From Bisporella sp. PMI_857 (Eukaryota > Ascomycota > Leotiomycetes > Helotiales > Helotiaceae), in the NCBI GenBank assembly GCA_021307315.1, contig JAJSPD010000043.1, forward strand, positions 248,001 to 312,000: DNA of 64,000 nucleotides, in the 5' to 3' direction. Shown here piece by piece: positions 11,840 through 23,375 of this stretch. The notes below the pieces were generated by a model, which made no database searches, was not told the DNA's origin, and was given only the letters and a program-made list of their open reading frames with translations. A program made the translations under genes and the position numbers. How positions within the stretch are numbered: the first letter of the stretch is position 1; the number at the start of each line of letters is the position of its first letter.

Positions 11840-12960
11840 AAAGAGTGCCTTGCGAAGGCAGAAGGATGAGTAGTAGTGATTGTTGAAGCAGGTTTGGCCA
11901 CAGGCAGGGAGATCAACAGCACCTGTAGGCGTAGGTGCTGACGTCGGAAAGGTCGTATGGGAGGCGATAGCAGACGCACAGTATACACTCTTGAATACAA
12001 TTACAGTGCTTGCGTCTGTGGAATTGCTACAGGCACTGTAGAGCAGTCACGAATCCCATAACCGAAGTTCACATTGCGGCAAAGATAAGAAGGATCTGGA
12101 GTAGCGCATCCCAGCGACGAGTATTGACCAAGCATATTGTTAAATCAGGTTTGCTAGGAAAGAGTAAGTATCGGCATTGCAATATTAGCGAGAGCAGTTT
12201 ACTTACACCGCAGATTGGGAGCTGAGAGATAGTTGTAGGTGTAGGACTACCAGCCGCACTTGTTGTGATTGGCGATGATTTGGATAAGATGGTTGAGGGG
12301 CTTGAGGAAGCAGAGGTGGCTATGCTCGTCGAAGGAAAGATAACCGAGCTTGAGGAACTAGACTTGGGCAGGGTATCAACAGCGGTCGCTGAAATACCAT
12401 CAACTGCAGTTGCAAGTACCAAGATCCCATTCACACCTGCGGTCACTGGGAGTACCATTGCAAGAGTCGCTGTATCGTAGCTGGTAATATCCATCAAAAC
12501 ACCTTCCGACATAATTGAAGTACATGCAGCATTCAAACCTGGGCGTTGTTTGTTAGCGTAATTTAGCCTTTAGAAAACAGACCGCTAAGGGGGACGTCGT
12601 TAGAATATATCATTTATGTGGACACGTATAACATACTGTGGGCAACAGATGATATAAGTGGCGTTAACTTTATAAGACTCCCAATTATTTGGACATACCA
12701 ACTGGCTGGATGGAGGCAAAGCAGTAGTAGCCAAAGCGCTGGAATAAAACTGACTTGGATAACAAGATGTCGAGATTGAGCCTGGAACTGGGTCAATAGC
12801 TTTTTGCTAGAGCTCGTCTGTGGCCGTTGCCATCTAGGTGAGTTCACTGGTACATTTCTATTGGCTGTGTGAATATTGTAGTCATGACCATATCATATCC
12901 TGTCACGGTCAAACTGAGCTCTGGCGGTGTTGTACTCGAAAGTTTCGGGTCTGAAGCTGA
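11840..12960 (-). pseudogene. Relic of a CFEM-like Ser/Thr-rich surface protein
   Basis: Read on the minus strand, parts of a fungal extracellular protein appear in order but in broken frames. An N-terminal Cys module comes first (CYPSQFYSSALATTALPP, QLVCPNNWESYKVNATYI). It is followed by an N-A-A-C segment, a Ser/Thr-rich stalk (about 12250-12400), then LPICG and, after an apparent intron, a CFEM-like stretch with FNNM, QYSSLGC, LCRNVNFGYG and IRDC. A second LPACGQTCFNN unit follows near 11900. Lesions: a TGA where the parallel unit has the Cys codon TGC (QT-stop-FNN, near 12140), a one-base frame shift after IRDCS (near 12030), a TAG near the N-terminus, and a first junction that does not keep frame. 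CFEM proteins are usually GPI-anchored or secreted. I infer a decayed gene; the family name rests on motif resemblance only. Confidence 0.55.
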
Positions 12961-12994
12961 AAATAGATGATTCCAAAATTTAGTATCGAAACAA

Positions 12995-14046
12995 CTACTT
13001 TATCAAGTCTCGGCTTCAGTATGAGGACATGAATATTGGCTCTATTGTGAATATCAAGGACTATGGTGCCATGGGAAACGGTGCTCATGACGATATAGCC
13101 GCGATTATCTCGGCTTTGGCGTTAGTAACGACAAGCACCCTGATCTACTCCCCACCTGGATCTTACATCATTACCTCTACAATCGCCGTTCCACAACACG
13201 CACTTATAACAGGCCAAGCCTGGCCCCAGTTCGTTGCACCTGGACCATACATATACACAACTTATGGATATCACTTCATTCATCATGAACTACACGTTAA
13301 AAGGCCCGGAAGGATTTATAAAGACCTTCAATCGAACTATACTATCAATCGAACCTGGGTGACATTCGGTGACAGTGGATACCCAGCAAGGCTCAGTAAC
13401 TCCTACCGCCGTGATGATTGTGGCCAAGCTACGGACTACGAATACCACAACACTCCACAGTCAGTTTCAAAGAACGAAATTGCCGTATCGAACCCAAAGA
13501 TCGTGATTATCAAGGCTCTGCCGACGATCAGTGTTCTGCAGAACACTCTTCCGTCGAAACTAGTGGACCTCAACCTCGGCCAGTGGAGTGGACCTTCCGG
13601 TGACCTAGTTCAAATAAGGTCGATGCCGGCTTTTATGATCAAACAGGCCACCACCGCTATGACGATCATCAAAGAGGTTAGGGAGAAGGAAGCAAAGCAG
13701 AAAAAATTAACTTGATCCTCGAGATTCTCGGAATAGCCTTTATATTCATTCCATTCATCAGTGAAATGGGGCCGGAGCTGGCGGTTCTCGACGGCGTTTT
13801 TGCAACCATAAGCTACACGGTGATGTAGCGCTGGAGGTCCAGAGTATTGTTACACACCCGACGTTGGCGCCGATGGAAATTTTGGACTTGCTCACTGGGC
13901 CTGGGGGTCGAACCAAAGATAACTTCGCCACGGTGGCAACAGCAAGAAGATCATTGTCTGAAGACGACTTGACAAATATTGGTGCAGGCTTTATGAAGAC
14001 TGACTCTGAATTTCAAAATGCTATCAAGCCTAATTGTCGTACTTAG
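12995..14046 (+). pseudogene. Chimeric relic: GH55 fragment joined to chitinase C-terminus
   Basis: The first part (to about 13250) reads as the second half-repeat of a GH55 exo-beta-1,3-glucanase: RLQYEDMNIGSIVNIKDYGA, then SPPGSYIITST and LITGQAWPQFVA. It then switches to a different protein resembling the C-terminal region of large fungal GH18 chitinases (TWVTFGDSGYPARLS; LGQWSGPSGD; MPAFMIKQATTAM). That part continues through at least two frame changes. Near 13712 the reading moves to another frame (LILEILGIAFIFIPF), and near 13825 to a third (PMEILDLLTGPGGRTKD), before ending ...NAIKPNC at 14046. An uninterrupted 228-codon frame exists at 13029-13715 but stops inside the conserved region. 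Both assignments come from memory of the families. The join of two unrelated wall-enzyme fragments without an intron suggests rearrangement followed by decay. Confidence 0.6.
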
Positions 14047-15133
14047 TCGGCTATAGAGTACTTAGACTAGATCTATATAACGACTTTAGCCCCCCCGAGA
14101 GCTAGACCTCCTATAATCTGCTTTGGCTGCGATTAGAATCACTTCTATGCCTTAGATATTTTATTTGTTCTGTTTAGTTGCAATATTTAAAGATGTATCC
14201 CATTTCAATTATATAGCATCAAGGGAACGCATTGTGCATTTACATCTGAGTCTTCAGTACATCACGGAAGTTGCCACTGTATTACTAGATTTTCCTTGAC
14301 TCGTAGACATTGCCATATAAAGCATTAGTTGAGAAAATTGAGTTTCACCAAAACTATAGAGAGATGATGACATATAATAATATCTCGCCATATTCTTCCA
14401 GCAGTCCTTGTTCATAATCCTCAGCTTGTGTTCGCTTGCCTCTTCAACACCCATCGGCCAGTCAGTGGTTCTATCGGTAGTGTTATTGGTATTTCGAAAG
14501 TCTGTGAACTGTGCACGCGGTTGGAAATAGGTTTAAATCACGTGATTATTAGTAGAATTTGCATTTTCTCTTATAAATATATTTAATGAGCAGACTCTTG
14601 CTTTTGGTAGGTTTTTTTTAGGTTTTTTTTCTGCGGCCTTATTACAAAGATTCCTATGCTAACCTATCATAGTGGTTGTGTTGTTTGTTTCGATTTTGGC
14701 TTTACAAGAGCTTTCCTCCCTCTCCGAAGAATGCACGTGAAAGATAAAATATTGTTTATATATGCAATCTTGGTTTAAAAGGATTTACAACTATTTTTAA
14801 TACCAAGGAAGTCTTTTATACAGCAGTTTTGACAGGAATAACTGTGTCTATTGTCAGCTCTTATGAAATTTCTTGCACAATTTTGTGATTATTAGTATAC
14901 TAAAACTGCACAAAGTTGTGACTATATTATCAGTATTAAATATTTTCAGTAGAATAAACGTCCACTAAACCATATTTGTTGTCTCAATCATGGATGCTGA
15001 GAAACCATCTCGTGTGACTATGAGGCTGTGCAAGGTACAGCCCCTATATCCTCCTGCTCACTGTTCGATATAATCCACTCAAACGTGCAATGAACCCGGC
15101 CCAGTCCATTTCTTCTCCTAGGTACTTCTCAGG
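14047..15133. other. AT-rich intergenic region
   Basis: AT-rich with T-tracts (near 14611-14630) and no gene-like frame. It precedes the lipase gene and presumably holds its promoter. Confidence 0.6.
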
Positions 15134-16828
15134 ATGGTAAGAATTGGCATTCGTCTTTTTAAAAAGAAGAAAGTCCAGAAATCGGCCCAAGCATCGTTTG
15201 CAGCTTCTGCGGTAGGCCCTGATTCTGGTTTTGCATTTGTCAATAATTCACAAGGCGCTTCGGCTGCTTTGAACGAGCTCACTATAGCATTTTCCACAGC
15301 GTTAGATTACATTGAATCGGGAGGTCTGGCAAGATTCAATGACAAAACTTCTCAGCCCAGGCTGATATGTAATAGATGATTTCGACGATCATCCACTCAG
15401 AACTCAGCTGAAAGTGCTAGAGGATGCAGTAGGAGAATATTCCAACTCTGCCAGTGATTGTTCTGAAGGCATCTCCGACTGGAATGGGTAAAGACCCAAA
15501 AAGCTATAATACTTCAGTGATTTGACTGACATCAGAAAGGTCGAAATCTACTATTATGGCCATTGCAGCTGCTTTCAAATGCTCCGCTTCAGTCTATAAA
15601 TCACAGCCCACTGAGGCTGTAGCTCATGACTCGGATGACCGCACCTCGGTTTATAAAGGCACTCACCGCAAACCTCAGATGGATGGTATCACTTTCACGG
15701 AGCTGGAGTATGCCGGACCAAGTCTTGGTGGGACCTCCAAAGCGATTAACTTTTGGATTGCCGAGTCGGAATCTTCGGCAGTTAGTTCCTACAACCTCCT
15801 GCCGGCTCTTGTGATCGCCATCCGGGGCACAGAGAAACCCATAGATAACATGGTGAACATAAACGGCCGCCCAGCTCCAGTATCTGGATTTCTTGTAAGC
15901 CAACTGCTCTCCTAGCATTCTTTTTTGGATGTTTGTGCAGATTCGCTCATCTCTTGCTATAGAATTTAAACAGCCATCCGGTTTTGCAATCCATAGCTGC
16001 TGGCATTTCTGCTCACTCTGGCTTCTTGAATAGTGCAAGAGCTCTACTGCCACTTGTCTCAAAACATCTGTCAAAAATGAGCCATCGAGGAGTGATGAAC
16101 GTGATCTACACTGGGCACTCCGCGGGTGGCGCCGTCGCATCACTGCTCTATCAGAAGTTTCTTCTCGAAGCTCCAAGCTCATGTTTGTTTCCCAAATTCT
16201 CGAACTTCCATAATTTAACAAAATTGAAGATCCAAACTTAAAATTCTCCTGCATAACTTTTGGATCACCGCCCACCCTCACTGTAAACATTACGAAAACA
16301 CTGAGTACAGCTGCCTCACTTGAAGCAAACCGCGGGCTCAGTGTAGCATTTGTTAACGAGTTCGACGTAATTCCTCGGGCAGATCAAGCCTATGTTCGAT
16401 CGCTAATAGACCTGTATCGATCCATATATAAGCTCGAGCCTCTAATGAGCGATACAATAATGCGCGATCAACAAGTCGCAGAGCCTATCATTAAATACGA
16501 ATTGCCTCCTTTGGATTTCGGCAACAGTGATAGTGACAGCGACTGCGGGGCAGATTTCAAAGCCTCCAGCCCAGATTCTGAGTGGAAGCTACCACTCGCA
16601 GAATACCACATCATTGGCGAACTTGTGCTTTTGCGCAATAAGAGAAACGCTAGCACAGAAATGGGTCCAAGGACGAGCAGGGTCCTCCAAGCACTTTCAA
16701 TATCGGCCCGTGAGTACGAGAAACTCCTGTATTGTGGCATACAAACCCATAGCCGCACCTACTATGAGGACCGGGTGGGGTTACTTCTGAAAGGAGAATT
16801 CAACTACAAGAAGCAATGGGAAGATTGA
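15134..16828 (+). CDS. Class 3 (alpha/beta) lipase-like protein
   Basis: Five exons (15134-15323, 15376-15487, 15540-15894, 15963-16182, 16230-16828) join in frame to 491 residues. Intron 1 has a weak GTCTGG donor, so the 5' part is tentative; the other three are good. The fold is that of the fungal lipase_3 family. A strand with LVIAIRGTE is followed by the His-containing AHSGFLNSA segment, the nucleophile elbow TGHSAGGAVASLLY (Ser272), FSCITFGSPPT, an acid residue in NEFDVIPRAD (Asp338) and EYHIIGELVLL (His419). The catalytic triad is complete. There is no signal peptide. The N-terminus is basic (LFKKKKVQK), so a cytosolic or membrane-associated acylhydrolase is more likely than a secreted lipase. 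The substrate is unknown. The gene converges on the DUF1399 gene with only 26 bp between stop codons and lies between relics, yet is itself intact. Confidence 0.85.
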
Positions 16829-16854
16829 GTATTGTCTATTTGACTATTTGAGAT

Positions 16855-18351
16855 TTACTCCTTAGCTTCAGCTACAGTTTCGGATCTCCTGTTTAGTTCA
16901 AATGCTTTATAATACTTCACATCATCTTTGACCTTTTTGGAAATGACATCCAAGTCGACTGCTGTGCCCAAGTGGCTCCTTTCCAGCTCGGACTTTAGCG
17001 CCTCGCATATCCAACACAAACAAACATTATACTCGTCCTTGAACTGAGTCTCATACAACAAACACGTTTCCCTGAAAGAATTCTTCAGTGTTTCTTTACC
17101 TAAGCTATCGTCATGGTTAATGCTCCTCCCCACTTCTTTTCCGCAAAACATCTGATAAGAGTTGGCTGAGCATTGGTGTGTATGCCAAATGAGGTCAATG
17201 TCCAGAGTTGGCACCAAGATTATGCCCATGTTGTTCTTAAACAATTTCATAAAATGCTCATACCGCACTAGCGCCCTGTCTAGCGTACCTTCTAGTGCTG
17301 GGCTGCGAAGCCAAAGCGAATTGCCCATTTTCTCGACAAAAAGCCCTTGACGTTCGACAGCGCTTCCAAGCTCATCCACTACCATCCATTCATTTGTTGT
17401 CATTGGGCCTCCTTGAAGGCTCGAAAATGATACATTAGATAGCGACTTGCCTGAAGAAGTGACCACATTTGCGAAGGCCTGTTTTGTGGCTGTGGACTGG
17501 CTCGTATGATTTGCTAGTGATTGGAAGAGATCGACTTCCCCCACGTATCTTTCGAACACTGCTGCGGCATTTGGTCCAAGTTCGAAATTTTGGTGAGCAT
17601 TGGAAAGAGCCTGATGCTATAAGGATCGTTGTCAGGGTCAATTTTCATGAAAAATGTGTTTTCTTACAATCAGCATCCATGGGAAGTCAAGAGAGTAAAC
17701 GGTTCGCCACCTCCCAGTTTCGCAGAACACTTTATACTTTGCAGGATTTAATAAAAGAGCATGCCAGACCATGAGAACATCTCGGAATCATGTTAGATTA
17801 GTTCCAGCTGTCCTCAAGAATAACTCACCGACCGGTGGTAACCAATTTTCAGTTACCCTCATCTCCGCCGTAGCGTCCCAAAATTCAGGATGTCCACCGG
17901 ACATGATCACGTCCAATCTATCCCACCATTTCAGAAACCGAGCTGCAGCAAGCCTTACATATATTGGCCACTTCACTGCCCGTCGCGTTTGGAATGTTGC
18001 GTCCGCCTCTCTGGTTCTTTTCCTCCCAACAGTTACAAGTTTATCATTCGGAACAATCGAAAATGCTCTGTCAAGCGCATTTGACGTGAGGACTTTCTGT
18101 TTGAGTGCCAAGAAGACTTCTAATAACTCAAGATGCACAGCACATTCTGCGGTTGCTGGAAAACTATCTGACACGGCGGTTGGATATTTAAGAGCCGAGA
18201 AGATCTCAGGTGATGGAATAATTGACGTCCTTGTATTGAGAGACACAGTTTTTAGCTCCGCGATCTCTTTCCGTCGTTCTTGTTCTATCCAGTAGGAATT
18301 TTTACTCTTTGGAGAGGCGCCATGAGCGCAGCTTGGAAAAGCTAGAGCCAT
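16855..18351 (-). CDS. DUF1399 / GRDP-like protein
   Basis: Three exons on the minus strand (17829-18351, 17668-17780, 16855-17616) join in frame to 465 residues; the introns are 48 and 51 bp. The diagnostic block of the DUF1399 family (glycine-rich-domain-protein-like, known from plants and fungi) is present: the WHALLLNP segment in exon 2, then LVPTLDIDLIWHTHQ, GRSINHDD and a long helical end with CLCWICEAL. The His residues of WHTHQ and the INHDD motif are conserved in the family, but no biochemical role is established. No membrane segment or signal is visible, and the Gly-rich tail of plant GRDPs is absent. It shares about 400 bp of upstream sequence with the divergent membrane-protein gene. 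Gene structure is firm; function is open. Confidence 0.82.
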
Positions 18352-18751
18352 AAAGGCACGAGATGAGTTTTAGACTAGTATTCCTTCACACTTTTGGAGG
18401 TATCGACTGTCAACTTAATAGTTGGGTATGTTTAAGTAAATGGTTGATCATAGAGCGGTAGTGTAGCATATTGCTGTATTAGAAGTAATACTTGTGCGGC
18501 TGAAGTCAATGCCTATCTCCATGCAGGTCGGCTCGCTTGTGGATTTAGCACTTTCAAGGCAGACTTTAAGAATGCCTTACCTTTCTATATGTGGCTTACA
18601 CAGCCCCAGGCAACTGCAACTCGCCGAGAATCGCTCGAAGCGAGGCGAAGAGGAGCTTCAGGTAAATCTTCAATGCTGTAGCAAAAAAAAGTATCATTAA
18701 TATAAACTTACGGTTGTATCGGAGCGCAGCTAATCGATCTCAGTCACAAAC
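18352..18751. promoter_or_regulatory. Divergent promoter region
   Basis: This 400-bp gap separates the start codons of the DUF1399 gene (minus) and the membrane-protein gene (plus), so it must hold both promoters. I see no named binding site that stands out. Confidence 0.45.
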
Positions 18752-20395
18752 ATGGCGGGCTCTGGTATGCTCATTTTGCTTTTGATAATACGATACGCTC
18801 TTTATACGATAGTTGCATTCTACCTTCTTGTTTCCTCTATAACTAACTGGGGCATAATTCACAAATACAATAAATGGCCTGACCGTGTCGAGCTCCCGCC
18901 GGTGGTTGAGAAGTCGCAATTGTTGATGTTAGTTGCTGTAAGGACGACTCTCTACAATTCTTTTTAGGCACTAATGTACCTGTGAGACCACGATCCTGGC
19001 GGCATGGCTAGTTGCCACTTCTAGTTCAATTTGCTATTGGATTAGCTCTGCTGCTAGAAAGACACTTGCGCTTTTTGGAGTTATAGATCTAATATGTGCA
19101 GCCCTGATCCTCGCTGCAGTTGTATTACAATCCGAGTATCTCCCTGCCACACTTGCAGGGTGCAATAACTACCAAGGTCATGATGCCGTGAGAGCAATGT
19201 TCAGTCGTGAAGCACCAGCGTTATCGACAAAGGCTTCCAAGGGCAAGCCTCTCTCTCCAAGGGCTATGTGTCGTTCTTTCATGGCTGAATGGATAGTTGG
19301 GATAGTGGCAGTGTAATATTCAAAATGTGTAAGGCCCTCAACTCCAGCTAATAATATGGCTCTAGGATCTTTTATTTGATTTTAGCGATTCTCGGAATTT
19401 TCAACCCAAAATGGGATTACATCAAGGTGGTACTTACGCCATTCTGGTGGTTTCTCCTCGTAATCGGATACATCGCGAAGAAGTTATGGGTAGTGTTAGT
19501 CTTTATATGGCCGCCCATTCGTTGGGTTTTAGTCACATTCGGCTTGCCATTCCGAGCCTCTTGGTTCGTGCTTATCCGAATTGCACCTGGAGTGCGACTT
19601 GCGAATCGGGCTCGACGAAAGTGGAATAAGAGAGCCAGCCACTCTCCCCTGCTGGTCTATAGCTTTGTCCCAAGAAAAAAGTCACCAGAATCTTCCGCAT
19701 CAGAGTCGATATGCTTGAGTATTCTACAGAAGAACGGTCCTTATCACTTACCCGGTGTTCCAACTTCAAAATTTGAGCACGCCCTCAACGATGACAAGAT
19801 CCTCCAAGCTTTTATCAGAAACTCTCACTTCTCGGATCTGTCTCGCCTGGCTTGTCTGTCCAAGTTTCTGAATCACCGTGTGATGAACGCTCAGGAAGTG
19901 GATAAATCAAAGGATTTTTCGCCGCCTGATTATCTTCGATGGAAAGCTTGCCAATCCGGAACGAAAGCGCAGTGCTGGTGCTGCGGCATCCAAATTTGCG
20001 AAGGCTGCCGTACCACCATCCGACCAGAACTCCCGGAGACCTCATTCCACCTCGAATACTGCGGGCCTCGGTGTTCCAAGTGTTACTTAGAGAGTATGTG
20101 TGACAGGAAGTCTTCAGCCAGAGCTTGCTTCCATCTCCAGATGCGGAGGAACTACATGGCGACTACCGATCAGGATATTTGTACAAGGTGTTCAGGACTG
20201 GCAAAGGAAGAGATACTCATGACGAGGCAAAAAAGAGAAGCAAGAGAGCTACAGCATTTAGCAAGGCATAACCTCAGATGTGGATTGTGTACAAGGAGAC
20301 TCCCATCTTCAGGCCCGCGATGGTGGGTGTGTTCTCAATGTGGTTTGGAATGCACGTCTGAGTATCATCCTGCCTGGTCAAAGTGTCCTAAATGA
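18752..20395 (+). CDS. Multi-pass membrane protein with Cys-rich tail
   Basis: I do not recognise this family. Three exons (18752-18937, 18987-19312, 19366-20395) close in frame to 513 residues. Intron 1 (49 bp) is GTAAGG with CTAAT branch and GTGAG acceptor; intron 2 (53 bp) is GTAATA to CTCTAG. Hydrophobic helices occur at about residues 5-27, 63-80, 90-108, 160-180 and 187-225, giving roughly four to six membrane spans. The last ~170 residues are cytosol-like and Cys-rich, with paired Cys motifs CWCCGIQICEGC, CGPRCSKC, CTRCS, CGLC and a final VCSQCGLEC. These suggest zinc-binding, perhaps a degenerate treble-clef or RING-like fold. It converges on the ZZ-like gene (112 bp between stops). 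Its place in an intact four-gene block is the main clue to function. Confidence 0.75.
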
Positions 20396-20507
20396 AAAAT
20401 ATACACGCAATAACCAAGCAAAATAAATGTGTGGAGCTTATTAGAATAAAATGGCTCAAATATATATGTATGGAAGATGAAATAGAGATGTAAATTTCAT
20501 ATAAAAC

Positions 20508-23375
20508 TTAATCTCCACCACATCCTCCGCCGCAGCCTCCACCATCGCCTCCTGAATCATCGCCCCAGCCGTCAGTAGCATTCGGATCAGTACTCCCGAC
20601 CACTGCTGCATCACTCGCCGACATACACTCATTTTGTGCGTAAGATCCGTCCCATCCCTCCGAATAATATGCTGCGAAAAGCATGCCATCCATAAGCCAC
20701 ATTCCAGAATCATCGGATCCCCAGGGATTATAAGAATCATTATTCACAGGCTCACCGTCAACCTGCACATCAGGTAACTGCCGCCTAACATCGCGAATAG
20801 CTTCGTACTCGGAGCGCTGGTCCTCACGTTGGAGACATGCCCAGTCTGCGATGAAGTACTCATGATACTGCCCTTGTTCATATTGATGGGAGAAAGGCTG
20901 CGCACGGTGGATACCCCCTAGCTTGAGACGATCGACTCGGGGATCAGGTTGCTGTAAAATCCACGCTGTTGATTTATGGAACGTCTTACTCTCGGCCATG
21001 GCCTTGGCTCCTGTAAGTAACACATCCTGTGCCAACAACACTGTCAACCGATTCCGTACCCAGCCTTGCTTGGACTTTACTTCCGGGTACATCAGCCGAC
21101 TTCGCGTGAAGTGCAGTTCCGCTATGGATAAAGAATCAAATGGGAAACTCCAGACATGCTTAGATATGTTACAATCGCCGCACTTTGTATGAGAGCGCCC
21201 ATATGCCTCGGTGCAGTCCCACGGGAACAAGTTCTGATACTTATACAATGGACCGCCAAACGCGCCCCAATCGTACCAATAATCTTGCAGAGAGTCAATG
21301 ATATCGGAGTCTACATGAAGGCCGTAACGGGACTTGAGCAAATATTCCTCGCACAAGCCAGAGGGAACGTCATATTTTGTTTGTACTTTCCGCTCACGTG
21401 TGTAGCTCCCTGGGCGGCAGATAAAGCTCAGGAGATATAAGGGCTCACCAGTGCCGAGTTCTGAAACCGTATCTGGTGCGAGCAGGTTTCCGTAGAGCGA
21501 GTAGTCGACAAGATTGTCGCAGAACATTTGGCAGTTGTTTGTTCTCCTATTCCAATGCAGATTGACTTTGGTATCCAGGAGTCGCTGAGAAATGCTCTGG
21601 AGCATCACGTCGACTCGAGTCTGCATATGAGTTTTCAATTTGTCAACAATAGGATCGAGAACCTCCTGCCAGACCTTTTTCATTCCTCTTGGGCCATCAT
21701 CTGGATTGTCAACTTGCTCACTCCCGGAAATGACAAGATCAATGATGTCTCGTTCGAGTGTAGACTTTGACATCCCGTTGAATAGACCACCAACGACTTG
21801 CTTCAACGCAGTCTTATATCGTTTTGCTTTCCGGCGACCGTAGTTCTGCCAGTATAAAGAGCGGTCCTGGTTTAGCGCAAGACTATAACCAATATCCTTA
21901 TCACTAGCTCCTGAGACTTGCCAGTTTGGTGGATCTCTACTGGTGATAAATGCCCCACCCTGTGTATGCCTCACACCATTCTCAACATGGAGCGGGCCAA
22001 AACGTAATGCCATGTGCACGTTCCCGAAGGGATACCGGTCTGTGAACTTTCGCATAAAAAAGGGGATATCTTCTTTTGCATCCTTCTCGTTAATCAACTC
22101 AGTTGAGATCTGGCTTTGTTGCCGATTTGCATGACCCTGTCTTTGGAGCTTCCGGCCTTTTTCGAGTGACTTGCTTCGTTCTTCGTCCAATGTCCTTCGT
22201 TTATCTATCTTTATTTGTATACCAGAGTATTTTGCCTCTGCAACGAGATCCCCCATATCAAGGAGACCGCATTGAACCGCCCCTTTTAGTGAGTTTCGAT
22301 GGCTGTCCACCTTTTGAATTGGAAAGAGACTACGAGTGCGTCCTTCAACGTCATAACGTGAGACAGTATTGCATTTACAAATTTTGCGACTCATTATTGG
22401 ATCGATAGTCTCTGTTAGAATGCAGTGCTTATAATGTTTTTTGAGATGTCCAGCGTGGCGATTTAGGCCGTGTCCTTCATCCTGGCAATCCTGGCATATA
22501 AATCCATTCGATCCCGGATCTAGACAATCTCGAGCAGTGCATTCAAACATACATCCCCGAATAACCTGTGTGCACAGTACACAGTGAAGTGGCTGAAATA
22601 CTGGTGTAAGATCGCTATAGAAGCGTTCAAGTGTCACTTAATAAATTAGCGTCACCATTCTAATGCTGTTGGGTTAACTTACACTGCGGTGGCATCGGTC
22701 TCCTCCAAAACTCCACATCATCAAGAGGCGGTCGATACTCGATAAATTTGTCTATATCAAGCCACCCAGCAGATTGTAGCAGCATTCTAGCTCTCCTCCT
22801 TAAGATATCTCCGTCCGCAGCCCGCGTCTTGAGCTTCTCTTTGATTTCATCTTTCAACGCTTTGCTTTGCAGATTTGCAAGAAACTTGCGCGCGATTCCT
22901 TGGAGAATATATTCTTGTGGGATGAAATCTCCTGCAGCAGTTTGTTGCATTCGACTAGCCTTTTCACGGGCTGTATAAGTTGTGAGCTTATGGGTTATGA
23001 AGCTTGAGGGTTGTCAGAGTTGGAAAACTCGTTAAACTGACCATATTGCACCGCAAAATCCCTGGAGCTCTCGTTGACCTGATCAATAAACGTATCAAAT
23101 CCATAAATTTCACTATCTCTCTCATCTTCCAACTCTACATCCAAGCAATCCGGATGCCGCCATGCTTTCAGCGTAAGAAGAATATTCACCAGTTCCTGTC
23201 GGACACAACCCCAGTACATTTTCTGCAGCTCTGGTAGAAGACTCATCTGGGCATTTGGAATGTCTTTCCATTTGCTTGGTTCATAGTCGCTGCTAGTGAT
23301 GTATTCTTGGGACGCTGCAAGCTTCTTTCCTAGGGGCTTGATGTATGCGCGGAGGGTGGCTATTTGGTTTGACAT
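20508..23375 (-). CDS. Zinc-finger protein with putative papain-like fold and Gly/Cys tail
   Basis: Exons are 22683-22986 and 20508-22636 (intron 46 bp, GTAAGT). A first exon at 23052-23375 fits phase 0 and gives about 918 residues in all; its donor choice is uncertain, and it could be a separate small gene. The N-terminal third is helical. At about residues 226-270 there is a Cys/His cluster (CVLCTQVIRGCMFEC, CQDCQDEGHG) like a ZZ or B-box zinc finger. Then come VHMALRFG (His ~417) and, ~160 residues on, TNNCQMFCDNL (Cys ~578). That His-then-NCQxF order is the pattern of circularly permuted NlpC/P60-type folds (LRAT, PPPDE). Proteolytic or acyl-transfer activity is my inference. The last residues are a striking Gly/Cys tail (GGDGGGCGGGCGGD). 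No signal or membrane helix is seen. Confidence 0.7.

Noticed and set aside
20923..22408. Several plus-strand frames of 60-100 codons
   Set aside because: They are antisense shadows of the minus-strand zinc-finger gene.
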